A stretch of 59,406 nucleotides of DNA, taken from the NCBI GenBank assembly GCA_024330185.1, contig JANDLV010000024.1, forward strand, positions 1-59,406, given 5' to 3'. The DNA comes from Candidatus Siliceabacter maunaloa (lineage in GTDB: Bacteria > Actinomycetota > Thermoleophilia > Solirubrobacterales > Solirubrobacteraceae). The position numbers were made by a program, and so were the translations under genes. This document shows, piece after piece, positions 1-8,430 of the stretch. The notes beneath the pieces are model-generated. The model worked only from the letters and a program-made list of their open reading frames with translations. It did no database searches and was not told where the DNA came from. The number at the start of each line of letters is the position of its first letter. The stretch's first letter is position 1.

Positions 1-15
1 CCACCATCCCCTCCA

Positions 16-49
16 GCGAGCCCGCCCGGCCCCGGTCCGGCGGGCTCGC
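16..49. terminator. Hairpin terminator at left edge
   Basis: A perfect 11-bp stem (bases 16-26 pair with 39-49) closes a 12-base loop and is followed by a short T-containing stretch (GCGTTTCG). No gene is visible before cadC, so it probably ends a transcript entering from the left and insulates cadC from it. Seen directly; termination itself is inferred. Confidence 0.6.
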
Positions 50-112
50 TGCGTTTCGACCCCTGCATAGCGCGTCCAGACCAAACGTCCGCGTGGGTAT
101 TAGGATGTCGCC

Positions 113-472
113 ATGTCTGAAGACCACTGTGAGCTGCTCTGCCTGGATCTGCCCAGGGCGGAGGCCCTGCGGCGCTCCCGCCTGGATGTCGGTGCAGCCG
201 CGATCGCTGCTGAGCGTCAGGCGGCACTCGCCGATCCCACCCGCCTGACGGTGACCGTCGCGCTGCGCGACGGGGGCGAGTTGTGCGTGTGCGACCTGGC
301 GTGGGTGGTGGAGCGCTCGGACAAGCTGGTCTCCCATCACATGCGGCGTCTGCGTACGGCCGGCCTAGTGCGCGCGCGGCGGGAGGGAAAGATGGTCATG
401 TACTCGTTGACGGCGGCCGGTGAGCGGCTTCTGGCGGCGGCTCTCGGCGACCCGCAGGAGGCGCGGCCATGA
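113..472 (+). CDS. cadC: CadC-like ArsR-family metal sensor/repressor
   Basis: A 119-aa winged-helix repressor expected to release DNA on binding Cd/Pb/Zn. It carries both halves of the CadC thiolate site: Cys6 and Cys10 in an N-terminal arm (HCELLC) and Cys58/Cys60 in ELCVCD, nearly the same numbering as plasmid pI258 CadC as I recall it. The recognition helix region is SDKLVSHHMRRLR and the wing contains REGKMVMYSL. The ATG is the only good start. Its stop overlaps the next ATG (ATGA, 469-472), so it is co-translated with the metal-transporting ATPase and probably represses its own operon. The exact inducing metal is inferred from the cysteine set. Confidence 0.9.
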   Translation: MSEDHCELLCLDLPRAEALRRSRLDVGAAAIAAERQAALADPTRLTVTVALRDGGELCVCDLAWVVERSDKLVSHHMRRLRTAGLVRARREGKMVMYSLTAAGERLLAAALGDPQEARP

Positions 473-2535
473 GCGACGTGTGCTGCGCCGCCGACGACAA
501 GCGTCCCCGTCGACCCGCGCCGGCTGACCCCTGTTGTGGCGGCGACCTGCCCTCCGAGGGCCCACCCGAGCGGTTGCGCGACGTAGGTGAGGTGCGCCTG
601 GCGGTGATCGCCGGGCTGCTGCTGGCAGCCGGCCTGGTCGCCGGGCTCATGGACGGTCGCGTCGTCGCCACGGTCGCCTACGCGGGCGCGCTGGTGGCGG
701 GTGGGTTGACCTTCATCCCCCAGGCGGCACGGGCGCTGCTGCGTGGGCGGTTGTCGGTCGGGACGTTGATGGCGATCGCGGCGATCGGCGCCGTGATCCT
801 CGGGGAGTTGGGCGAGGCGGCGACGCTCGCCTTCCTGTTCTCGATCTCGGAGGCACTGGAGAGCTATGCGCTGACGCGGACCCGTCAGGGGCTGCGGGCG
901 CTGCTGGACCTCGTGCCCGAGCGGGCCACCGTCCTGCGCGACGGGGGGGAGACGGTGCTGGCCCCGCAGGATTTGGTGGTCGGCGACACGCTGATCGTGC
1001 GTCCGGGGGAGCGGGTGGCCACCGACGGACGGATCGTCACCGGGCGCTCGGCGCTGGACTTCTCGGCCATCACCGGCGAGTCGCTGCCTGTCGAGACCGG
1101 CCCCGGCGATCTGGTGCACGCAGCGGCCATCAACGGCTCCGGAGCATTGGAGGTCGAGGTCACCGCCCGCAGTGAGGACAACTCGCTGGCGCGCATCGTG
1201 GAGATCGTCGAGGAGGCCCAGGAGCGCAAGGGGCGCAGCCAGCGCCTGGCCGAGCGCATCGCGCGACCGCTGGTGCCGGGTGTGATGGCGGTGGCCCTGC
1301 TGGTCGCGGTGGCGGGCAGCCTGCTGGGCGATCCCGGCACGTGGATCGAGCGCTCGCTGGTGGTGCTGGTCGCCGCGGCGCCGTGCGCGTTTGCGATCTC
1401 GGTGCCGGTGACGGTCGTCGCCGCCGTCGGCGCGGCGACGCGGTCGGGCGTGCTCATCAAGGGCGGCGCGGCGCTGGAGGCATTGGGCGGCGTGCGTACG
1501 GTGGCCTTCGACAAGACCGGCACGCTGACGCGCAACGAGCCCGCGGTGGTCGACGTCGTGGCGGCCGCCGGGCTGGGGGAGGATGAGCTACTGGCCCTGG
1601 CCGCGGCGCTGGAGGCGCGCAGCGAGCACCCGCTCGCGCAGGCGATCCTGGCCGCCGCTCCCGACGAGACGGCGGCGGCGAACGAGGTGGAGGCGCTGCC
1701 CGGCAGCGGCCTGAGCGGCACCGTCGCCGGCGTCCGGGTTCGCCTCGGACGCCCGGGCTTCATCGAGGCGGGGCCGTTGACCCCTGACGTCGAGCGGATG
1801 CAGGAGGCGGGCCAGACGGTCGTCCTGGTCGAGCACGACGGGCTGACCGTCGGGGCGATCGGCGTGCGCGACGAGCTGCGCCCCGAGGCGGCGGAGGCCG
1901 TGCGACTCCTGCACGAGGCGGGGTTCGCGGAGTTGACGATGGTCTCGGGCGACAACCACGCCACCGCGCAGGCCATCGGCACGGAGGCCGGCGTGGATCG
2001 CGTGCACGCCGAGCTGCTGCCCACCGAGAAGGTGGCGGTGGTGGAGCGCCTGCAGCGCGAGCACCCGGTCGCGATGATCGGCGACGGGGTCAACGACGCG
2101 CCCGCGCTGGCCAGCGCCGACGTGGGCGTCGCCATGGCGGCCATGGGCACCGACGTGGCCATCGAGGCCGCCGACGTGGCGCTCATGGGCGCCGACCTGC
2201 GCGTGCTGCCCGACGCGCTGGACCACGCGCGGCGCGCCAGGCGCATCATGCGCCAGAACCTCGGCCTCTCGGGCGTCATCATTTTCACGCTCGTGCCCCT
2301 GGCCGCCACCGGCGTGCTCGGCCTGGCCGCCGTGGTCGCCGCCCATGAGCTGGCCGAGGTCGTGGTCATCGCCAACGGCATCCGTGCCGGGCGTCGCGGC
2401 GCCTTCCGCGAGCGCACGCCGGTGCAGGGTCGAGCGCAGCGGTCTCAGCCGCGCTCGAGGCCCGCGTCAGCAGCCGCCGCCCGCGCGGCGCCGATCCAGC
2501 CGCCCCCGCCCCTCAGGAGCCCTGCCAGGCCGTGA
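469..2535 (+). CDS. P1B-type heavy-metal transporting ATPase (CtpG/CadA-like)
   Basis: A 688-aa membrane ATPase expected to export divalent heavy metals. Motifs in order: Cys pairs in the N-terminal tail (VCC, PCC) instead of an HMA domain; TGES near residue 202; the transmembrane metal-site motif reads APC (about 304-306) rather than CPC; DKTGT with the phosphorylated Asp near 348; SEHP near 387; GDGVND near 538; and a His-Glu pair in the last membrane segment (HELAEV, near 626). APC/SPC plus HE is the P1B-4-like pattern, as in mycobacterial CtpG, which pairs with CmtR. The Pro/Ala/Arg-rich tail overlaps the 3' end of convergent znuA by 23 bp. Substrate Cd/Zn/Co/Pb is inferred from cadC. Confidence 0.9.
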   Translation: MSDVCCAADDKRPRRPAPADPCCGGDLPSEGPPERLRDVGEVRLAVIAGLLLAAGLVAGLMDGRVVATVAYAGALVAGGLTFIPQAARALLRGRLSVGTLMAIAAIGAVILGELGEAATLAFLFSISEALESYALTRTRQGLRALLDLVPERATVLRDGGETVLAPQDLVVGDTLIVRPGERVATDGRIVTGRSALDFSAITGESLPVETGPGDLVHAAAINGSGALEVEVTARSEDNSLARIVEIVEEAQERKGRSQRLAERIARPLVPGVMAVALLVAVAGSLLGDPGTWIERSLVVLVAAAPCAFAISVPVTVVAAVGAATRSGVLIKGGAALEALGGVRTVAFDKTGTLTRNEPAVVDVVAAAGLGEDELLALAAALEARSEHPLAQAILAAAPDETAAANEVEALPGSGLSGTVAGVRVRLGRPGFIEAGPLTPDVERMQEAGQTVVLVEHDGLTVGAIGVRDELRPEAAEAVRLLHEAGFAELTMVSGDNHATAQAIGTEAGVDRVHAELLPTEKVAVVERLQREHPVAMIGDGVNDAPALASADVGVAMAAMGTDVAIEAADVALMGADLRVLPDALDHARRARRIMRQNLGLSGVIIFTLVPLAATGVLGLAAVVAAHELAEVVVIANGIRAGRRGAFRERTPVQGRAQRSQPRSRPASAAAARAAPIQPPPPLRSPARP

Positions 2536-3472
2536 CCATGGCCTGGGCGTTGGCGAGCTCGGCGGCGATGAAGGTCTCCGCCCCCGAGTCGGGGCCGCCG
2601 AGCACGTCGGCGTAGAGAGAGCTCGAGACCTCGGCGCCAGCCTCCTCGGCGATCTGGCGCTCGAGGCTGGGGTCGACCGCCTCCTCGGTGAAGATGGCCT
2701 CGACCTCCTGCTCGCGGATCTCGCGTACGAGCTGTTGCACCTGCTGGCCCGAGGGCTCGGACTCGGTGGTCACCGTGGGCAGGACGGTGCCCACCTGCTC
2801 GAGGTCGTAGGCCCGCACGAAGTACCCGAACGCGTCGTGGGTGGTGATCAGCTTGCGCTCCTGCGGCGGGATCGGCTCGAAGGTCTCGCGGATCTGGGTC
2901 GCCATCTCGTCGAGGTCCTGCTTGTAGGCCGTCGCGTTGCGCTCGTAGGTCTCCGCGTTCTCGGGATCGGCGGCCGAGAGGCCCGCCGCGATGTTGTCCA
3001 CCATCTGCTTGGCCGCCTCGGGGTCGTGCCAGATGTGAGGATCGCCGGGGAAGCCCTCCTCCTCTGTGGGCAGCAGCTCGATGCCCTCGGCAGCGGTCAC
3101 GCGCTGAGCGTCGCCTCCGGCGTTCGCCAGGAGGTCCTCGAGCCAGTCGTCGAGGTTCGCCCCGTTCTCGAGAACGACATCCGCGGCGGCGAGCGCCTCG
3201 GCGTCCGAGGGCGTGGGCTCGTACTCGTGGGGCTCGTTGTCGGCGCCGAGGATGCCGCTGACGTTCACCTGCTCGCCGCCCACCTGGCGCGCGAAGTCCT
3301 GCAGCTGCATCGTCGTGGCCACGACCTCGAGAGGCTCCCCGCCGCCGGCGGCCGGTTGTCCGCCGCCGTCCGCGTCATCGTCGCTGCCGCACCCGGCGGC
3401 ACCGAGGGTCAGTGTCGCCGCCCCGAGGAGGGCCACCCGTGTGATCTGATCTGTAATGAGGCTCATTCTCAT
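2513..3472 (-). CDS. znuA: Zinc ABC transporter substrate-binding lipoprotein ZnuA
   Basis: A 319-aa TroA-family binding protein with a lipobox (GAAGC) after a short signal peptide, so it is membrane-anchored outside the cell. Metal-ligand segments are visible: His in PHEYEP, His in DPHIWHDP, a third His in TTHDAFGYF and an Asp in LYADVLG. His rather than Glu at the third position favours zinc over manganese. It has no long His-rich loop. It is the last gene of the importer operon, 5 bp after znuB. ATG at 3472 or 3466 are both possible and both lie in a dyad. Confidence 0.88.
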   Translation of the reverse strand: MRMSLITDQITRVALLGAATLTLGAAGCGSDDDADGGGQPAAGGGEPLEVVATTMQLQDFARQVGGEQVNVSGILGADNEPHEYEPTPSDAEALAAADVVLENGANLDDWLEDLLANAGGDAQRVTAAEGIELLPTEEEGFPGDPHIWHDPEAAKQMVDNIAAGLSAADPENAETYERNATAYKQDLDEMATQIRETFEPIPPQERKLITTHDAFGYFVRAYDLEQVGTVLPTVTTESEPSGQQVQQLVREIREQEVEAIFTEEAVDPSLERQIAEEAGAEVSSSLYADVLGGPDSGAETFIAAELANAQAMVTAWQGS

Positions 3473-3473
3473 T
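3455..3473. promoter_or_regulatory. Fur/Zur-like dyad over the znuA start
   Basis: AATGAG (3455-3460) and CTCATT (3468-3473) form an inverted repeat with 7 central bases. Read toward znuA it resembles a 7-1-7 Fur-family box (TGAGAATGAGCCTCA). It overlaps the znuA start codons inside the operon, where an operator would be unusual, so it may act on an internal promoter or be fortuitous. Confidence 0.35.
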
Positions 3474-3477
3474 GAGA

Positions 3478-4341
3478 CTAGCGACCGGCTCCCCCGCCCG
3501 CAACCGGGGCAGGGGTACGCGGGCGCACTGCGCTGGAGAGGGCGTGCGCGCTCGCGATCACCGCAAAGAGGGCGGCGACGACCAGGACGATGGCCGCGCC
3601 GCCGCCCACGTTGCTCGACCACGACCAGTACAGCCCCACGACGCCTGCGAACGCCCCCAGACCGGCCGCCGTGGCCGCCATCGACCAGAACGTCCGCGTG
3701 AGCAGGCGCGCGCTCAGCGCCGGCCCCAGCAGCATGGCGGTGAGCAGGACGTTGCCCACCGCGCGCAGGGCGACGACCGCGGCCAGGGTGACGAGCGCGA
3801 AGAGCAGCAGGTCGAGCAGGCCCAGGCGGTAGCCCATGGCACGCGCCATGGGGCGGTCGAAGGTCGCGAGGACCAGCTCCTTGCCGGCGCACGCCAGCGT
3901 CAGCGCCACCAGCAACGCGACGGCGCCGGCCAGCGCCAGGTCGACGTCGGTGACCTCGAGGATCGCGCCGAAGAGGGTGTCCTCCAACTTGGTCCGGTAG
4001 CCGTCGGTGAGCGCGATGAGGGTCACACCGAGGCCGAAGAAGGTCGGCAGCAGGACGCCCATCGAGACGTCGACCGAGAAGCGCCGGTCGGAGGCCAGGG
4101 CGCTGGAGAGCGCGACCGTGAGGGCCGCAGCGCCCGCCGCCCCCAGGAGGATGGGGCCACCCAGCAGGAAGGCGATCACGACCCCGAAGATCAGCGTGTG
4201 CGCGACCGACTCGCCCAGGAAGGCCAGGCCGCGCTGGAGGACGAAGCACCCCAGGCCGCCGGCCACGGCCCCCATCAGGATGGCCTCGGCGAAGGCCCGG
4301 CGCATGATCCCCGAGGTCCACGGGTCGATCAGCCAGTCCAT
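3478..4341 (-). CDS. znuB: Zinc ABC transporter permease (ABC-3 family), second subunit
   Basis: A 287-aa polytopic protein of the ZnuB/TroC/MntB (ABC-3) family with about eight hydrophobic segments and the family-typical stretch AVGNVLLTAMLLGPALSARLL. It would form the membrane channel with the other permease in this operon (5105-5926) and the ATPase. Its start overlaps the znuC 3' end by 13 bp and znuA follows after 5 bp. The two permeases are clearly diverged, so a heterodimeric channel, as in some Mn/Zn importers, is more likely than recent duplication. Confidence 0.85.
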   Translation of the reverse strand: MDWLIDPWTSGIMRRAFAEAILMGAVAGGLGCFVLQRGLAFLGESVAHTLIFGVVIAFLLGGPILLGAAGAAALTVALSSALASDRRFSVDVSMGVLLPTFFGLGVTLIALTDGYRTKLEDTLFGAILEVTDVDLALAGAVALLVALTLACAGKELVLATFDRPMARAMGYRLGLLDLLLFALVTLAAVVALRAVGNVLLTAMLLGPALSARLLTRTFWSMAATAAGLGAFAGVVGLYWSWSSNVGGGAAIVLVVAALFAVIASAHALSSAVRPRTPAPVAGGGAGR

Positions 4342-5108
4342 GGCAGGCGCTCCGCGGGTACGTGGTGATGGTGATGGGGGTCGTCGAGCACCACCGTGCG
4401 TCCGTCGAGCAGCAGCGCACCTGCTCCGTAGGCACGGCGCAGGACATCCTCGGTGAAGATGTCCTGCGTGGCGCCTTCGGCGACGAGGCTGCGGTTGAGG
4501 ATCAGCATGCGGTCACAGACCCGTGCCGCCTCGGCCAGGTCGTGGGTGGTCATCAGCACCGCGGCCCCGTCGCGTGCCTGCTCGCTGACCACCTCGAGCA
4601 TCAGCTCCCGCGATCGCACGTCGATGCCCGAGAGCGGCTCGTCGAGGAGCATCACCCGGCCCTCCTGGGCCAGCGCGCGGGCCAGCAGCACCCGCTGGCG
4701 CTGGCCGCCGGACAGCTCGTCGAACGGGGACCGGGCGCGGTCGGCCAACCCGACGCGGTCCAGCAGCGCCCGGGCGTGGTCGCGCTCCCTGCGCCCGGGC
4801 CGCCGCCACCAGCCCAGCCGTGGGTAGCAGCCCATCAGCACCACGCCGAGCGCGTCGATGGGGAAGGCGGCCTGCACCTCGGTGAGCTGGGGTACGTAGG
4901 CGACCGGCCGCTCGAGCTCCACGTGCCCGGCGACGGCCACGTCGCCCAGCAGCGCGCGCAGGAGCGTGGTCTTGCCCGCCCCGTTGGGTCCCAGGATCCC
5001 CACGAAGGTGCCGCGGGGCAGGGAGAACGAGATGTCCTCCAGGACGAGCCGGGCGCCGAAGCTCACGCGCAGGTCGTCGACCGCGACCGCGACACCGCCC
5101 GCGCTCAC
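4329..5108 (-). CDS. znuC: Zinc ABC transporter ATP-binding protein
   Basis: A 259-aa ATPase. Walker A is GPNGAGKTT, Q-loop VAYVPQ, signature LSGGQRQRV, Walker B VMLLDEP with the catalytic Glu, and the switch His is in TTHDL. It powers the two ABC-3 permeases. The start is a GTG overlapping the upstream permease stop (GTGA, 5105-5108). Unusual: the C-terminus ends in a DDP segment followed by five consecutive histidines, a possible metal-sensing or metal-buffering tail. It overlaps the downstream permease by 13 bp. Confidence 0.88.
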   Translation of the reverse strand: MSAGGVAVAVDDLRVSFGARLVLEDISFSLPRGTFVGILGPNGAGKTTLLRALLGDVAVAGHVELERPVAYVPQLTEVQAAFPIDALGVVLMGCYPRLGWWRRPGRRERDHARALLDRVGLADRARSPFDELSGGQRQRVLLARALAQEGRVMLLDEPLSGIDVRSRELMLEVVSEQARDGAAVLMTTHDLAEAARVCDRMLILNRSLVAEGATQDIFTEDVLRRAYGAGALLLDGRTVVLDDPHHHHHVPAERLPWTG

Positions 5109-5926
5109 GTGGAGACACTCCTTCTGCGAAGACGGTCCGTGAGCACCGCGACCGCGAAGCCGAGCCCGGAGACCGCGCAGATCACGGACCCCGGGGGCGC
5201 ATCGAGCTCGCGGGCGACGGCGAGGCCCACCACGATCTCGACTGCGCTCAGCGCCGCGGCCAGCGGGAGCATCGTGAAGACGCCGGCGGTGAGCACGCGC
5301 GCGGTGGCCGCCGGCAGGATGAGCAGCCCCGACACCAGCAGCGATCCCACCACCGGCAGCGCCACGACGACCGTCGCCGCGATGAGCATGAGCAGCGCGA
5401 GATCGGCCAGTCCGGGGCGAGCCCCGGCCGGCCGCGACCACCGCCGGTCGAAGGCCACGCTCTGCATCCGCCGCGCACCGATCCCGACGACGACGATCGC
5501 GACCAGCGCGACGGCGAGGCAACGCACCACGTCGGCCTGCGTGATCGCGAGGAGGGATCCGAAGAGCACCGCCTCCACCGGCGTCGACAACCCGAAGGCC
5601 GTGGTGAGCAGGACCGCTCCGAGCGCCATGGCGGTGGAGAGCACCAGACCCGTCACCGCGCCGCCCTGCATGCGCTCGTCGCGCTCGAGCCCGACCACCG
5701 CCGCGGTCAGGATTCCCGCGGCCGCCGCGGCGCCCAGGAACGGTCCGACCGCCGGCACGCCCAGGCCGACCACCACCCCCGGGAACGTGCCGACCCCCAC
5801 GGCGTGGCTGAAGAACGCGAGCGCTCGCAGGACCACCCAGGTGCCGACGAGCCCGAGCGGCACCGCCAGGACGAGGCCAGCGAAGAGGGCACGCTGCATG
5901 AACGGCACGTCGAAGGCGTCGAGCAT
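5105..5926 (-). CDS. znuB: Zinc ABC transporter permease (ABC-3 family), first subunit
   Basis: A 273-aa ABC-3 family permease, first gene of the minus-strand importer operon. Multiple hydrophobic helices are visible, and the segment LPVVGSLLVSGLLILPAATA is the family hallmark. The ATG at 5926 is the first start after the upstream palindrome at 5940. The next gene, znuC, starts inside its stop codon. With 3478-4341 it gives the operon two different permeases, one ATPase and one binding protein. Confidence 0.85.
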   Translation of the reverse strand: MLDAFDVPFMQRALFAGLVLAVPLGLVGTWVVLRALAFFSHAVGVGTFPGVVVGLGVPAVGPFLGAAAAAGILTAAVVGLERDERMQGGAVTGLVLSTAMALGAVLLTTAFGLSTPVEAVLFGSLLAITQADVVRCLAVALVAIVVVGIGARRMQSVAFDRRWSRPAGARPGLADLALLMLIAATVVVALPVVGSLLVSGLLILPAATARVLTAGVFTMLPLAAALSAVEIVVGLAVARELDAPPGSVICAVSGLGFAVAVLTDRLRRRSVST

Positions 5927-5939
5927 CCGGGCACAAGAT

Positions 5940-5952
5940 ACTGAGACTCAGT
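5940..5952. promoter_or_regulatory. Perfect 13-bp palindrome upstream of zinc importer operon
   Basis: ACTGAGACTCAGT is a perfect odd palindrome 13 bp upstream of the first importer start codon. Its TGAG...CTCA arms resemble the arms of the dyad at 3455-3473. Its position suits a repressor operator (Zur or similar) over a short-leader promoter; the regulator is inferred. Confidence 0.5.
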
Positions 5953-6018
5953 CGCGCCCTCGCGCTGGTACCTTCGCCCCCGCCCCGCGTCAGCCCTCGC
6001 CTGAGCGGCTCCGCCCGG

Positions 6019-7227
6019 TCAGGCGGTGACCAGCAGGCCGGTGGTGTACATGATCGCGATGCCGGTCAGGATTCCGCCGACGCTGAGGGGTTGGAGGATG
6101 CGGCCGAGGCTGTCGCGCAAGGTGGGGGCGATCTGCTGGATGACCTGGACGATGGCGCCGACGCCGACGCCTATGAGCAGGGCGGCCAGCTCGGCGTTGA
6201 AGGCGGCGGCGCCGATGACCGCGCCGAGGATGGCCGGCGCGCCGGCGATGAGGCCCAGCAGCGCGAGGCGGCCAAGGGAGGGGCGGTCGTCGGTGAGGGG
6301 GGCGACGATGGCCAGGCCCTCGGTGGTGTTGTGCAACGCGAAGCCGATGACCAGGAAGGCCCCGAGGGCCAGTGAGCCGATGGCGTAGGCCGAGCCGATG
6401 GCCAGGCCCTCGCCCAGGTTGTGCAGGCCGATGCCGATGGCGATCATCAGCGAGAGGCGGAAGGCCGAGGCACCCGCGCTGGCTGCGCGTTCGCGCTTGG
6501 CGGCCATGAAGCGATCCAGGGCCGTGAGCAGCAGGTAGGCCAGGCCGGCGCCCAGCAGCACCAGGCCGGCGCCGCCGAAGGCGCCCGCCGATCCCTGGCC
6601 GATCTCGAGGCCCTCGAGCAGGCCGTCGAGGGCGAGGTAGCCCAGCAGCCCGACGGTCAGCGCGAGGAAGAAGCGCACCCAGCCGGGGTCGATGCGCCGC
6701 AGGAAGGGCAGTAGCAGCATGCCCAGGGCGACGGGGATGACGCCCACGTAGACCCCGAGCAGCGCCATGAGGCCATAGAAGCCGCCGTCGGGCTCGGGGG
6801 TCGCCACCGCGAGGGGGATCTCGTGCTCGATGGTCCCGCCCGCGGAGGTCAGCAGCGAGACGTTGTAGGGCGAGCCCTCCTGCCATGGGTAGTCGAGGGT
6901 GAGCGTCTGGGCCTCCAGGCGACCGATCTCGCGAGCGCCGGCGGCGAAGTCGACGAACTGGTCGTTGACGGCGACCTGGGCGACCTCGACGGCGTCGGGG
7001 CCGGTGTTGCGCACGGCGATCTCGATCGAGCCGGGGCGGAGGATCGTCTGCTCGACGGCGAGCTCCTCCAGTGGCGGGCCGGTGCGCTCGGGCAGTGTCT
7101 GGTCGCCCAGCAGCGCGAAGGCGCCCAGAGCCACCACGATGAGGGCGAGGGGAAGGCCGCCCAGCAGCCAGGTGGGTAGCCGTTTCGAGCCCAGCGCCGG
7201 GCGGGAGGTCGCGCTGTGGGACTCCAT
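6019..7227 (-). CDS. ZIP-family metal transporter with extracytoplasmic N-terminal domain
   Basis: A 402-aa protein. After one N-terminal membrane segment comes an extracytoplasmic beta-rich domain of about 120 residues (with the run TILRPGSIEIAVRNTGPDAV), then a ZIP core. The ZIP metal-site helices are visible: IGIGLHNLGEGLAIGSA (HNxGEG) and GFALHNTTEGLAI (HNxxEG). The ATG (7227) shares one base with the stop of the upstream multicopper oxidase (TGATG), so the two are translationally coupled. An oxidase-coupled metal permease, in the sense of fungal Fet3-Ftr1, is a reasonable inference. The metal is unknown. Confidence 0.85.
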   Translation of the reverse strand: MESHSATSRPALGSKRLPTWLLGGLPLALIVVALGAFALLGDQTLPERTGPPLEELAVEQTILRPGSIEIAVRNTGPDAVEVAQVAVNDQFVDFAAGAREIGRLEAQTLTLDYPWQEGSPYNVSLLTSAGGTIEHEIPLAVATPEPDGGFYGLMALLGVYVGVIPVALGMLLLPFLRRIDPGWVRFFLALTVGLLGYLALDGLLEGLEIGQGSAGAFGGAGLVLLGAGLAYLLLTALDRFMAAKRERAASAGASAFRLSLMIAIGIGLHNLGEGLAIGSAYAIGSLALGAFLVIGFALHNTTEGLAIVAPLTDDRPSLGRLALLGLIAGAPAILGAVIGAAAFNAELAALLIGVGVGAIVQVIQQIAPTLRDSLGRILQPLSVGGILTGIAIMYTTGLLVTA

Positions 7228-8255
7228 CACGTGACCTCGAAGAAGCCCATCCAGCCCAGGTCGGCGAACTCCGACTTGTGGGCGTGGAACATGTGCAGGC
7301 CGGGGGTCTTGAAGCGCATCTCGAGCACCGCCCGCTGACCCTGCCCGAACATCACCGTGTCGGTGAACTCGATCGGCTCCAGCCGGGTGCCGGTCGGGAA
7401 GAAGTCGAAGAAGTTGCCGTGCAGGTGGAACGAGTTGATCGGGTCGTACTCGAGGATGTTGACCAGGTAGACGCGCACCAGCTCGTCGCGACGGATCCGC
7501 ACCGGCTCGTTCATGTGGTGGAAGGCCACCGTGTTGACGGCGTAGACCTGGTTGCCCTCGGCGTCGAAGTTGGTGTTGAAGCCGTTCATCATCATCATCA
7601 GCTCGTCGGCCTCCTCGCGGCCGTCCTTCGGATCGATGATGAACGTGCCGTACATGCCCCGGGCGATGTGCTCGGCCAGCGGGCCGGCATGACAGTGGTA
7701 GAGGTGCAGCCCGAACGGCTCGGCGTCGAACTCGTAGGTGAAGCTGTCGCCCGGCTGGATGAGCCCCGCCCCCACGTCCGGCACGCCGTCCATCGCCGCG
7801 GTGTGGATGCCGTGGAAGTGCATCGTGTGCGGGTGCTCCGACGCGTTGACGAAGCGCACCCGCAGCGCGTCGCCCTCGCGGCAGCGCAGCGTGGGCCCGG
7901 GGACGCGCCCGTTGAACGTCCACGCCGGGAAGCGGACCCCCGGCGACACCTCGATCTCCTTGTCCTGAGCGACGATCTCCCACTCGCGCAGCACCCGCCC
8001 GCCAGGCAGGCGACTCGTGCGCCCCCAGTCGAAGTCGCGCAGGATCTCGGTCGGGTCGAAGCCGTTGGCCGTGTGATCCACGCGCCGCCCGGCCTGGAAC
8101 ATCGCCCCCGACGCTCCCCCGCCATGGGCCATGCCGCCCCCAGACGTGCCGCCCTCCGCCCCCTGTCCGAACGCACGGCTGCCGCCCAGGAGCGAGAGAC
8201 CTGCAAGTCCGGCGCCGCCACCGGCCAGCATCGATCGTCGAGAAATCGTGCTCAT
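7227..8255 (-). CDS. Two-domain multicopper oxidase (Tat substrate)
   Basis: A 342-aa exported copper enzyme. A twin-arginine signal (SRRSMLAGG) is followed by a Gly/Met/His-rich linker. Domain 1 has HTMHFHGIH and HLYHCHAGPLAEHIARGM, which includes a type 1 copper Cys flanked by histidines. Domain 2 has NSFHLHGNFF and LHMFHAHKSEF without a Cys. The type 1 site in domain 1 only, with HxH pairs in both domains for a trinuclear centre, is a two-domain laccase-like arrangement. A run of four Met precedes NGFN. It is coupled to the ZIP gene, so it probably changes the redox state of the imported metal; metallo-oxidase activity is inferred. Confidence 0.85.
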   Translation of the reverse strand: MSTISRRSMLAGGGAGLAGLSLLGGSRAFGQGAEGGTSGGGMAHGGGASGAMFQAGRRVDHTANGFDPTEILRDFDWGRTSRLPGGRVLREWEIVAQDKEIEVSPGVRFPAWTFNGRVPGPTLRCREGDALRVRFVNASEHPHTMHFHGIHTAAMDGVPDVGAGLIQPGDSFTYEFDAEPFGLHLYHCHAGPLAEHIARGMYGTFIIDPKDGREEADELMMMMNGFNTNFDAEGNQVYAVNTVAFHHMNEPVRIRRDELVRVYLVNILEYDPINSFHLHGNFFDFFPTGTRLEPIEFTDTVMFGQGQRAVLEMRFKTPGLHMFHAHKSEFADLGWMGFFEVT

Positions 8256-8430
8256 GGGACCATCCTAACCAAATCTTTCGTGTCACCTCAACTCTTTTCG
8301 CTTCCGACCAGAATTGCCAGGTTGAGAACCCACGATCACCGGCCGGCGGGCGGGCGTTGTGTGTCGGGCGAGGGTCCGTGCACCACGTGGCAGCTCGGCG
8401 GCGACCGACCATCGACCGAGCCGGCGGGCG

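Noticed and set aside
885-2417. 510-codon open frame opposite the heavy-metal ATPase
   Set aside because: Ser/Ala/Arg/Thr-rich with no motifs; it is the antisense shadow of a GC-rich gene whose own motifs are complete.
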